Shown piece after piece: positions 1 to 10,301 of a stretch of DNA of 64,000 nucleotides. The translations under genes were made by a program, and so were the position numbers. This DNA is from Hemileia vastatrix (lineage: Eukaryota > Basidiomycota > Pucciniomycetes > Pucciniales > Zaghouaniaceae). The notes below the pieces were generated by a model. That model made no database searches. It saw nothing but the letters and a program-made list of their open reading frames with translations, and was not told where the DNA came from. The DNA lies in assembly GCA_030280995.1 (NCBI GenBank), contig JASXTE010000011.1:22879817-22943816 (forward strand), in the 5' to 3' direction. Within the stretch, counting starts at the first letter, position 1, and the number at the start of each line of letters is the position of its first letter.

Positions 1-1503
1 AAGCATCCAGATGCAGTTGAATGGAAGTCAGCTTGTCTTCAGGAATTAGACAACATGTCTAACATGAAAGTTTGGGGTATTGTTCCTCTTCCTCCTGGAA
101 AAACTGTTACAGGTGCCCAATGGGTTTTTGCTCTAAAAAGGGATGAATTTGGGAAGATCATCAAACACAAGGCACAATATGTAGCTCAGGGTTTCAAACA
201 GATTGAAGGTATTGATTTTAATGACACTTTTGCTCCCACAGCCACTTTTGCATCTCTGTGTCTGATTCTCACCCTAGCTGCTACCTACAACTGGCCAATC
301 AAAACTTTTGATGTCACTGCAGCTTATCTCCACAGAGATCTTGAAGAAGAAATTTATGTCAAGCAACCTGAAGTTTTTGAGTCTGTTAATCCAACTCATG
401 TCTGCAAACTTAGAAAAGCTCTATATGGTACTAAGCAAGCAGCCAGGTGTTGGTGGAAACATCTCAGCAAAATTCTGGAAAATTTAGGTTACAGATCAAG
501 CAATCAGGATGCAAGTGTATATGTGCTAGCAAAAGAGGGTTTGAAGTGAATGTTGTGGATTCATGTATATGACGGTGTGGTGGTAGGGAGTAGTGATACA
601 GTTTTGAGGGAGTTGGAAATGGATATGGGGAGTAGTTTGAAGGTAAAATGGTCTGATGGTATCTCTTCTATTGTTGGTCATGCAGTTTCACAATGTCTCA
701 AAGGTTTTACTATCCACCAACCAGCTCTTATCAACAAAATTCTGAATGAAAAAAACCCAGTTGGTCTTAACTCTCACTCACCTTTACCAATGGGTCTTTC
801 TTTGGTATCTTTAAAGGAGAAATATCATCCTCTGCAGGAACCTCTCAAATTTCTGTCTTTTATTGGTTCTTTATCATATCTTGTAGCTGGATCAAGGCCT
901 TATTTGGCGTATCCTGTCAACTTCCTGGTATATTATGCATCAAGACCAGGTAAAGCTGAATGGGATGCGCTTAATCATTTGCTGAGATATCTACAATTTA
1001 CCAAAGACATGAAATTTCATCTTCTCCCAACAATCAATCCCAATCCATCTACGGAAGTTTATTGTGATGCTACTTGGGGTGGTGAATTTGCTAGGGCTAC
1101 AGGAGGTCATGTTCTTCATGTCAACAACTGTCTTATCTTATGGAAATCAAAGCGTAAATCAAGGGTGGCCTCAGCTTCACTTCGCTCAGAATTAATGACA
1201 ATGTCAAATGCAACACGTCAAGCTCTTTGGATGCATAACCTTCTATGTGAAGTGGCTTTGTGCCATGGTCCAACAACTCTGTATTGTGACAACAAAGGTG
1301 CAATTGTAGCAGCTACTGATAACCCCTCTGACAAACGTTGTAGGCATGTTGACAGAGATTTCTACTTTGTGAATGAACAATTTCATTGACGTGAAATTGA
1401 CATTAAGTGGGTATCAACTAAAGATCAGGTGGCAGATTTGTTGAGGAAGAATTTGGGACCAAATTTTTGGAAAGAAAAGAGATATTTATTAGGGGTTTTC
1501 TAG
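1..1503 (+). pseudogene. Copia-1 pol, C-terminal part (reverse transcriptase and RNase H), broken
   Basis: This is the 3' part of a Ty1/copia polyprotein, open at the left window edge. Visible in order are the RT start (TGAQWVFALKRDE, GFKQIEGIDFNDTFAPTA), the block FDVTAAYLHRDLEEE, LYGTKQAARCWW, and the RNase H/tail region (YCDATWGG, LYCDNKGAIVA). One frame runs from the edge to a natural TAG at 1501-1503 but is cut by two in-frame TGA codons, at 547-549 and 1387-1389. The RT active-site box, normally xVDD, reads HVYDG at about 562-576, so the first catalytic aspartate is tyrosine. The closest relative in the window is the minus-strand Copia-2, which keeps HVDDG. The copy is therefore dead both by stops and by active-site loss. 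Family assignment is firm; inactivity is inferred from the lesions. Confidence 0.93.
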
Positions 1504-1594
1504 TTTCTATGGTTTTCCTTCTTTTCTTTTCTTTTTATTTACTTTCAAATTTCTCTACTTGTTTTTGGCAAGGGATGGTTATAGGGAAATCACT

Positions 1595-1605
1595 AAGAGG
1601 GGGGG
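1595..1605 (+). other. Polypurine tract of Copia-1
   Basis: AAGAGGGGGGG lies immediately before the TGTTATG start of the LTR. A purine run abutting the 3' LTR is where plus-strand cDNA synthesis is primed in LTR elements. The equivalent G-run sits in the same place beside the Copia-2 LTR. Confidence 0.8.
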
Positions 1606-1783
1606 TGTTATGTGTAGTATGATAGCTTAGTGATTGTTAAGTACATAAAGTGCATATAGTCTGTGGTGCAGCTGATGCGTCTAACTCCGATTCACTCCGG
1701 ACAAAGCACTGACACTGCTACCATAGGTGAGTAACAAAATACTATTGGTTAACTCCGGAAGAAGCGCTGACACTGCTACCATA
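1606..1783 (+). repeat. Copia-1 3' LTR
   Basis: The LTR starts TGTTATGTG directly after the purine tract and is about 178 bp long. Its 3' part carries a tandem duplication: CTGACACTGCTACCATA occurs at about 1707-1723 and again at about 1767-1783, each preceded by an ACTCCGGA-like block. The Copia-2 LTR has the same start and the same duplicated tail, which supports the boundaries. No 5' LTR is in the window. Confidence 0.75.
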
Positions 1784-2183
1784 ATTGTATTTAAATGATT
1801 TTGTGGAATATAAAATTGATATGGTTGTTTGTTTTAGGTATGTATGTATGTACAGTTACCGGAAGCAAATCATTGTCACCCCTGTTTTCTTATGTTGAAA
1901 ACTCAATATTTTTTTTCATTACAACCGCTATGTGTAGTTTCATAATAACTAATCAAATAAATGATAATATCAAAACTTTTTTTTAAATTTAAATTTTTGT
2001 CATACCCTCTATATCTAAATCCAACAATAATGACAGCATGATGTTGACAATAGTATCATTTGGAAGCTTAAAGATCATATAATTGATATTAAAAAAACAA
2101 AAACAGAAAATTGGTTGATTATGCAGTTGAAATTGGTTGATTCAAAAGTGCAAAAAGAAAACATTTATTTAATGTAAGAAAAT
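1784..2183. other. AT-rich spacer without a gene
   Basis: This is AT-rich sequence between the Copia-1 LTR and the Gypsy-1 3' LTR. A 63-codon open frame starts at 1795 but has no recognisable motif and looks accidental. I see no repeat or RNA gene here. Confidence 0.6.
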
Positions 2184-3478
2184 TGTTGGCCAGTTGACTA
2201 GAAGAAGGAGAAGAAGAAGAAGAAGAAGAAGAAGAAGAAGAGAAGGGGACAAAGGAGGAAAGGGAAAATGGACTTAAAGAATATAATAAAAAAATAAAAG
2301 AAATAAAAAAGAATAAAGAGAATAAGTAAGGGGAGTGCAATGACAACTTTGAGACTGGTGACAAGACAAAATTAATGGTTTATAAAGGTATTCTGATCAA
2401 GTAAGTATTTTTTTATTCTGCTTAAATATCAACTACAACTACTAATAGACTTAAAGCAACCTTACTTCAATTATATAATATTTTTATAGGACTTGCAGTG
2501 TCAAAAATAAAATAATAATAATATTATTTAAATTTGTAAGTAATGTAAGTGATGGTGGCTAAAGGGGAATTCCAAGGCCTTTTTATAGGCAAGGAGACCT
2601 ATGAAGCACCACAATAGTGTATATACAAATTAATAAAAATGTTAAATCAGAAAACAAGACAATATAATTAAAACATAGAAATTAAGAGAAAAACATGAAA
2701 CAATAAACTAAACCTGTCAGTAAGTAACCAATTTTCCCACCATAAGTTCCCAAAAAAATTAATTAAAATAATCAGTAACTAAGTAAGTCTGAAACATAAG
2801 AACCGTGAGTAAAATAATCCAAAACAGGTATTACAATGAGATGTAAAGGGTTTAATTAAAACAAATAAAATTATTTTCATGCAAAAATTCATGTAATCAA
2901 TTTAATCCAGTATAAAGAAAATTTAATTAATTTTTTAACTATTTAATTAATTCAATAACTAGTTTAAAGGAAATAAATAATTAATTTAATAATATTGCTA
3001 ATTTAAAGTGAGAATCTGAATAACATTTTATTAAACAAGTGTTTTTAAATTATTTAATAATTTTCCTGAAACAATTAAGGGTCAAAAAAGCGCCCAATAT
3101 TTTTGGATAATAATATATGACAAGTTTTATTTAATGTAAAAATTTTATTAATTAAATATTAATTAAATTATATGTTAAATTTATCATTACACTTGTAATA
3201 TATATTTATTAACATTAATAAATAATTTATAAATATTAAATACATAAAAATGTGCCATGATTTTATAGAATATAAGATATTTTTATGTAATGAATAATTT
3301 ACTTAATAATAAAATTAATACAATAATTATTTTACTTATTTATAAAATGTTGATATAATTTCATTATTCAATAAAATATTTTATTTTAAATACATAAAAT
3401 ACATAATGTTATTCCGTTTTATGATTCCAATAAAGTATTATTACAATTTACTGGACTCCTGAGACAGCCTGGCTGACA
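2184..3478 (-). repeat. Gypsy-1 3' LTR
   Basis: On the minus strand the LTR runs from TGTCAGCCAGGCTG at 3478 to GGCCAACA at 2184, about 1295 bp. Its inner boundary is set by the adjacent purine tract. The lower-coordinate part matches the 5' LTR at 13053-13766 closely, including the purine-rich block just inside the end (2199-2246) and the promoter-like stretch near 2580. The middle (2870-3420) is extremely AT-rich. Confidence 0.85.
2560..2600 (-). promoter_or_regulatory. Probable LTR core promoter (TATA box)
   Basis: On the minus strand CCTATAAAAAGGCCTTGG is followed by a conserved stretch. The same TATAAAAAGG-like block recurs at 13413-13425 in the 5' LTR, and TATAAAAGGGCC/TATAAGGGC forms occur at about 47503-47512, 49838-49849 and 50495-50515 in the solo LTRs. 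Its conservation in an otherwise fast-drifting AT-rich LTR suggests the transcription start region. This is inferred from sequence only. Confidence 0.6.
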
Positions 3479-3490
3479 CTCCCTCACTCT
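3479..3490 (-). other. Polypurine tract of Gypsy-1
   Basis: The minus-strand sequence AGAGTGAGGGAG sits directly before the TGTCAG start of the 3' LTR and just after the pol stop codon at 3511-3513. It fits the plus-strand priming site of an LTR element. Confidence 0.75.
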
Positions 3491-3510
3491 AAAAAAAACA
3501 ATAAAAAATG

Positions 3511-5135
3511 CTATGATTTTTTCTTTTTATACTTTTTTAACAGAGTAGGAAGATTAGAAACTTTCTTTCCAGGTATCCATGCATCATGTTCAGATGATTT
3601 GTTTTTATATCTCAATGAATATTTAATACCTCTTTCAGAAGTGATAATTCTATCATTGAGAATTTTATCAATTTCTGCAGTTTCTGTGACTTCCTGAGGG
3701 TTTTTCTTAGGTCTTCCCCTTTATTTTGTGAAATAAGTCACTGTTGGAAGTATAAGGTTTAAGCAAGGAAATGGGAAAACAGGATGTTTTCTATCATATG
3801 GAGATTACAATACAACTTCTACTGCATTATCTCCAAGCATTCTTTTAAAAACAAATGGTACCACAAAAGGATCTTTTAATTTGTTGTTTCCCTGTAGATT
3901 GAAATTGACAGTAGATATCAACACTTCATCACCTATGTTAAATGTGCATTCTTTATGGGATTTATCCCATCTTATCTTTTCATATTCAAATGATTTATCA
4001 ATACAGCTTTGAGCATGTTTTTTGCATAGCTGTTGCATTTGCATAAAAGACTTTACACCAGGGTGTAGTTCCAACTTAGGTAATTTATTATTGAAAATTT
4101 GAGCAGGAGTGTTTGGGACATAACCTAGCCAAAGCTCAAAAGGCTTTTTCTCAGTGACAGAATGAGCAGTTCTATTAAAAGCAAATTCAAGACCTGGTAA
4201 TAGAGTAACCCAGTCATGAGTAAATCTGTCATTGTCTTTATATTCTAATCCAAAGGCACAATACCTTCTAATCATATCTTCCAGAGTTTGAATCATTCTT
4301 TCAGCTAGACCATCAGTTTGAGGATGGTGAGCTGTAGATAATTTCAACTCACAGCCACAAATATCCATCAAAGACATCCAAAATTCAGATGTAAATTTTG
4401 GGTCTCTGTCAGAGATAATGGCTTTTGGAAATTAAAAAATATTAAACATGTATGACCACCATAAGAAAGCTAATTCTTTTGTTGATACATCTTTGTGGTG
4501 GGAATAAATTTGCACATTTTGGTGAATCTATCCACTATTACCCAACAAGAGTTATAACTGTCATTACCTGCTACAGGAAGACCAGTGACAAAATCAATGT
4601 TAATGATTTGCCAAGGAGCATCAGGTGCTTCAATATGTTGCAACAATCCTGCTCTTTTACCTGTCAATCTTTTATATGTTTGACAAGAATCACAAGATTC
4701 AACATATAATTTAGTGTCCTCAGACATATTAGCCCACCAAGCAGTGTTTTTAATTCTGATAATGGTTTTTTCAAGATAAAAATTTCCTGTTAATATGTCA
4801 TCATGACAAAGTTTTAGGATGGTTTCTTTCATGGAAGGAGGAATAACAATGACATTTGTAAGTTTTCTCCTGTAATAAATATAATCATCTTCAATGGAAA
4901 ACTTTCCCTTACTCAAGGAATTTTGGTACTTTGGAGGAAGAGTTTTTATCAATGCTTGAATAGAAGCATTCTTTGGATCATTCAAGATTGTAACTAATTT
5001 ATTTAAATCAGAATCTTTATCATATGAATCGAGAATTAATTGTAATAGTTCCTCTTCCATATCAACAATGTATATACCATGTATATGTACTGTATCATCT
5101 TCAGGTAAATAAGCTGTATTGGTTACAACATTTGG
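3511..5135 (-). pseudogene. Gypsy-1 integrase with chromodomain-like tail, broken
   Basis: The order is zinc-binding domain, catalytic core, then tail. The H2C2 module keeps CDSCQ, but the second histidine (normally GHF) is asparagine (TGNFYLEK, about 4775-4800). The core shows INIDFVTGLP (first Asp), SDRDPKFTSEFW (second Asp, in another frame after a shift near 4440-4470) and HPQTDGLAERMIQTLE (the Glu). After the core, at 3513-3720, comes RGRPKKNP, which resembles an AT-hook, then EIDKILNDR...IKYSLRYKNKSSEHDAWIP, which has the spacing of a chromodomain. Chromoviral integrases use such a tail to target chromatin. At least one frameshift and one stop (TAG near 4470) break the gene. Confidence 0.85.
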
Positions 5136-6604
5136 AAGAGGTAATCTAGACAACATATCTACATTTGAATGAACATTTCCAGCTCTGTGAATAATAGTCA
5201 TTCTACCCCTGTATTCTTGAGAAGCAAGTTTCCACCTAAACATATATCTTTTTGGTGTTTTCAAGTTTAAAAGTGATTTTACAGCACTTCAATCAGTAAA
5301 TAATTCAAACTTTTGATCATCTAGGTAATAATGAAACTTTTCTAAAGCCCATACAGCTGCTAAGCACTCTAATTGAGTGACACCATACTTCAATTCACTC
5401 TTTCTCAAGGTTCTTGAAATATAAAAAATTACTACTTCTGAAATTTTATCATTAATAATTTGTTTATGGTGTAGAGAAGCTCCAAGTCCAATAAAACTTG
5501 CAGCTGTATAGAGGACAAAATGCTTATTAAAATCTGGAAGGGCAAGGGTTGGAGCTGATATTAAACATTTCTTTAATGTATCAAAATCTTTTTGAGTATC
5601 CTCATTCCATATATAAGCCATATCCTTTCTAGTCAATTTGGTAAGTGGTAGAGCAATGACTTGATAATTTTTAATGTATTGTCTATAGTAGCCACACATT
5701 CCCAAAAAACATTGTATTTCTCTTACAGAGTTGGTGCTTTTACATTCTGGATAGCAGCAACTTTACCTTGGTCTACACATATTTGTAAGCTATAAACTAC
5801 ATGACCTAAGACATTCAGGGATTGAAAACCAAATTTACACTTTTTCAAGGATAGAGTCATGTTAATTTCATCCATTTTTTGGAAGACGCTTCCTAAGTGC
5901 TGGATATGTTAATCAAAAGATTTAGAAAAAACTATTATACCAATATAAACCATTAACTATCCTTCAATTATTTCCTGATGAAATGTGTTATACATTACTT
6001 TTTGAAATCCTGAAAGGGCATTTTTAGGGCCAAAGGGCATCCTACCATATTTTTAAATTCCCGAATGAGTTGCAATTAGCAAAAAATTTTGGGAGGATTT
6101 TTCAACAGGTATTTGATGATAACCTTTATTACCATCCAGACAACTTATTAATTTTGCACCTTGAAAGGTAGCATAAATAGAGTTTATCCTGGGTGAAGGG
6201 TAAATATCATCTACAGTATAGTTATTTAATTCTCTATAATCTCCACAAAGCCTAGATTTATTGTTCTCATAGGAGATCAAAACTGGAGAGATGATACAAT
6301 ATTTGGGAGTAAAATCCACTTTTTCAATAATATTCATACTTAATAAGTTTGAGATATTATCTTCAATATCTTTTCTCTTTGAGGGAGAAGAAGGATAGGG
6401 GTTTTTCTTAAGGCTAGGAGGTATTTCATTTAAATTACAGGATAAAGAAATTTTCATTTCATCCTTAACAAATCCTAACACGTGGGAACCATGAGTAAAA
6501 GCCATAGGGAAAGATGTAATTAAGGCAACTATTGAATCTTTTTGATCATTAGTTAATTTATCACCAAATGAAGCTGTGTCTATTTCAGAAAATAATACAT
6601 TCAT
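5136..6604 (-). pseudogene. Gypsy-1 reverse transcriptase and RNase H, broken
   Basis: The RT fingers/palm are visible as NKSRLCGDYRELNNYT and LISCLDGNKGYHQIPV, then (after stops) KYGRMPFGPKNALSGFQ and GHVVYSLQICVDQGK. The catalytic box, normally YIDDIIVF, reads YIGIIVF at about 5934-5956: three bases are missing and both aspartates are gone. RNase H follows, with MGMCGYYRQYIKNY (the RT connection), FVLYTAAS (normally TDAS), ELKYGVTQLECLAAVWAL and HRAGNVHSNVDMLSRLP. The frame is interrupted several times (for example between 6053 and 5705, and at 5289). The copy cannot encode an active polymerase. Confidence 0.88.
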
Positions 6605-7580
6605 TTATTCTGTTTGTCTACCCTTACACTGGATCAATGAATTACAAGATTTTAATAAGGGTGCAGATTGCTTTTTAGAGGAAGAAATTTTAAATTTTGT
6701 TTTCCCATTCATGACCAAGGTAAAACAATTATTTGCAGGATCTAATTTAATGCCAAACCTGTTTAATATGTCATTTCCCACAATAAACCAATTTTTTAAA
6801 TTATCAATTTTTCTTCACAACAAATTCACAAATAGCTCTGACAAAACCACCATAATATTTAAAGAACACAGTGGTCTTGAATTTTCCAACGGGACATAAA
6901 ACAGAACCATAACCTTTCCATTTTTCAGATGTTATAGGTAACAATTTGATTTGATAATCTTTATCCACTGAAGCTAGTGCTTTCTCAGACACTACACTTC
7001 CTCCAGCACTAGAGTCAAGAATAACCTCAACATTTTTACCATTTATGATAACTGGTGCTCTTGAAGGTGATTTTAGAATTGAGCTGTCAGTAATATCCTT
7101 AATGATTTCAGAATTTTCTACAGAAGATAAATCAACATCACAATTTTCAGACCAATTATCTAAATATTGGAAATCTTTTTCTAAGACTAGAACTTCTTGA
7201 GAAGAATCATGGTCATAAGAGATATTACTATTACAGTCACTCAAGGAATCATCAAGATCAGCTTGAGTATTTTCAGATTCTTCAGTTTGTTCAACAAGAT
7301 TAATTTTCTCATCACAAACATGTCCTTTCTGCCATGGTTTGTTACATTTAAAACAAGTTTTTGTTGCATATTTCTTTGGTGCACCTGGGGCAGAGGGTTT
7401 ACCAGTTTTTTCTGGAAGTTTTGTTGAAGGCTTCTTCTGGTCATGATAAGATTTTAAAGGATAATTCCTTGGTTCATATCTATGATTAAGTAGAACTTCA
7501 TTACAGATATTAATAAAGGAAGAGTTTTCTCTCACTTGCTCATTCCTTGTCACAATCAAATCTCTCAGAGAATTTGGCAA
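6605..7580 (-). pseudogene. Gypsy-1 nucleocapsid knuckle and aspartic protease, broken
   Basis: An open stretch of 258 codons contains the zinc knuckle CFKCNKPWQKGHVC (CX2CX7HXC, the form usual in chromoviral Gag) at about 7310-7355, an acidic linker, and the protease motif VEVILDSSAGGSVVSE at about 6985-7035. The protease active site is normally DSGA or DTGA; here the glycine is serine. The reading frame stops at 6804 and continues in a shifted frame (WFIVGNDILNRFGIKLD) to about 6605. The family call is firm; loss of activity is inferred. Confidence 0.82.
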
Positions 7581-7595
7581 TTTATAGAGAAGTTT

Positions 7596-9623
7596 CTATC
7601 TCCAAATATCATAATCCATCTTTGGATCCATTTCTCTAAGAATTTTTGTTATTTTCATGATGAAAAAAAAAGGTTTTTCAGAAGAGGAGGATGCATATTT
7701 AGCAGTCTCATATAATCTCTGTTGAGAAAGTCTGAATTTTGAACCACCAAATCGACTTTCAATTAATGTTTTCCACTCTTTCCAAGTATATTGTTGATTG
7801 TCCAATAAGACAGATTCATACCACATTAAGGCTACATTGGAACATAAAGAAATTAATTTAGAAACAATATCTTCATCTGGAAATTTATAGCAATTTTTTA
7901 GATTATCAATTCTTTGGACAAAGTGCTGCCAATCAGATGAAGAGTCGCCATCAAAGGTGGATACCGATCCAGTTTAGGCCAATTTTTCTGACTGCTGGGA
8001 TGGTCCATCTTTTGATTAGAATTATTTAAGATTAAAAAATCTTGAAGTTTTGACAGGTGTTCAGAAATTTTATTATTTACAGAAACAGCTGGTTGATGGC
8101 CATTAAAATATTTTTTGCTAGTTGAAAAAGATTTCAAAGACTCATTGTCAGGGTTGTTTAATGGCTGAAATAGGAGGAAAAAAGGAGCTGCTTTGTTCAG
8201 GCTCTTTTCCTTTATTCTTATGCACTTTATTAGCAGCATATTCATGTACACCATAATGATTGGCAGTTAAAGCTGAAAATTTTTCCTGTAGGTCAGAGAC
8301 AGAATTTCTTATCCTTGGAATTTCAGAAATCTGGTCATTTATTTTTGCAAGGGATAAAACATTTCTGTCTTCAAAAACTGTGTATTTGGCTCTCTGTTCT
8401 TGGAAATAATTTTTCAGCTTTTTCAACTCATTGTGTAGAGACGTAATTTCATTTTTCAATGAATAATTCTCTTCAATAAGGGGTTTTAACTCACTCAAGG
8501 TTTAATGAAAGTGAATATTTTTATCTGAGATAGCTCTATGATCACTTCTTATTTGTTTTTGTTGGCTAAGAATAATATTCAAAGCTTCTTTGATTTTAAA
8601 ATAAGCTGTATCTTGCAAAGAAGAGCTCACTTTACAATGTAAGTCAAAATTATTCAATCTATCACTCTCATGTACTAATACATCTCTTATATTTTTTTCT
8701 GTTACAACATTAAAATCAAGTGTATCTTTCAATATATCCTCAGAGTTTTTCTCAAGCAAGGTATAAACTTTAGGTGAAACAGAATCATTCTTAATTGCAA
8801 GAGAAGGATTTATTAAAGAAGTAGAGGTTAAATGTAAAGGTTCATCAAATGATAATTTACTAATTACATCATTAGGGCTACTTATTAAAGGAAGTTGTCT
8901 CATTAAGGGTTTAACTTTTCTCTCACCATTATCCACAATATTACCTGTGGGAGAAGATTTGTTATTATACATACCAACATGTTTATCAAACAGATTACTT
9001 ACCATGGCAAGGGAGGAAATTTCCCCTGCGCCTTCTTTCTTCTGCCTCCCTGATAAGGATTGGCCTGAGGAGGTTGATGGTAGGTTTTTGTCCTGGATGG
9101 GCAAGGGTGTTGAGCTACTGGCTGCTGAACATTATATTGATAATGGTTCATCAGGTAATCCCATTTCCACTGTTCCACTTGTAGAGTGTTTTGATTTTGA
9201 GTGAAAGAGCTGGGTGCCTGATGGGGCTGAGGCTGAGGCTGAGAAGTTGGGAAAGGAGGAGGTTGAACCTTCTTTTGATTTAAGAGCCCCTGGATCTGTT
9301 GCCAGAGTGTGTCTACCGTTGCCTTGTACTTCATGCTTTCTGCCTTCAGTTCTTTTATATGGCTGGAAATATTGTTTATTTGTTGCATCAGAGGAATCTT
9401 TTTTATTTTTATACCCTTTAGAGGATTTTCCTTATTGATCTGAGGCTTTACTTCTTTCAGAGTAGTTTGGTGAGGGGGGTTTTCCGCTTCACCTGAAGTT
9501 TTTATGTCCTGAAGAATATGAAGGTTTTTTGTCATCTGAAGAATTTTTGTTAGTTAATTTTGAAGAACCTACAGATTCATTATCAACATCCACATCAATT
9601 TCATCAACATGTAGATTATCCAT
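7596..9623 (-). pseudogene. Gypsy-1 gag (coiled coil and capsid), broken
   Basis: The likely start is the ATG at 9621-9623 (MDNLHVDEIDVDV). The same frame reappears at 9104-8502, separated by stops near 9490, 9440 and 9150. The middle part (8498-8148) is a predicted coiled coil (ENYSLKNEITSLHNELKKLK). The capsid-like region at 7960-7600 shows SDWQHFVQRIDNLK, WYESVLLDNQQYTWKEW and LIESRFGGSKFRLSQ, typical of the retrotransposon Gag domain. Open frames overlapping this stretch in other phases are shadows. Several frameshifts separate the blocks. Confidence 0.75.
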
Positions 9624-10298
9624 GCTGCTTGTCAAGCTACTGGTCATAAAAACTGTGAGCAAAAATCAATTGGATATAATCAATGACTTAAATTTATATT
9701 TCCCAAAATAATAATAAAAAATTTCACATTATTTTTAAAAAATAAAAATATAAATTTTATTCAGTTTATAAATCAATTAAAAATAATAATGTAACATAAA
9801 AAATATGTATTTACAAACTATATTATTAAAATATAAACAATAATTATTTTGGGATCAACCAAAAAAGGTTTAAGAAATCAACCAAAAATAATTAATATTA
9901 AAAAATATATTGGTAATATTGGGACTAAGAACTGAGTACTATTATGGTCAACCAATAATATCAAAATATTAATAAAAAAATTAATTTAATAATTCTTTTA
10001 AGAAAATAATGATCTTCTAGGACTAAGAGAATAACTCTATTATGGTAAACTAGGAGAAAAAAATTATTTAAAAAAATGGATCACTTACACTCAGTGACTC
10101 AGAAAAATAGCCAAGGCACTGTTATTGCAATAAAAATTTAATAATAGAGTTGATAGGTGCAAAGGTTTACTTACTATAGTGATTGAGAAATCACTTTAAA
10201 ACATATATGAAATAATATTATATAAACCAAATAAGTCAAACCCAAGTTCAAAACACAGTCGTGGAAAAATTTGACTTTTTTGCACTAGGTGTCCATGC
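9624..10298 (-). other. Gypsy-1 untranslated leader
   Basis: This is non-coding AT-rich sequence between the gag start and the insertion point of Element A. It holds short repeated phrases such as GATCAACCAAAAA and CTATTATGGTCAACCA/CTATTATGGTAAACTA (9857-10060). The leader resumes at 13007 and reaches the 5' LTR at about 13053. I see no gene. Confidence 0.65.
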
Positions 10299-10301
10299 AT
10301 T

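Noticed and set aside
2119..2364. 81-codon Ser/Phe-rich minus-strand frame in the Gypsy-1 LTR
   Set aside because: It is created by the GAAGAA purine repeat of the LTR; absent as a frame in the other LTR copies.
4452..4709. 85-codon plus-strand frame
   Set aside because: Antisense shadow of the Gypsy-1 integrase region.
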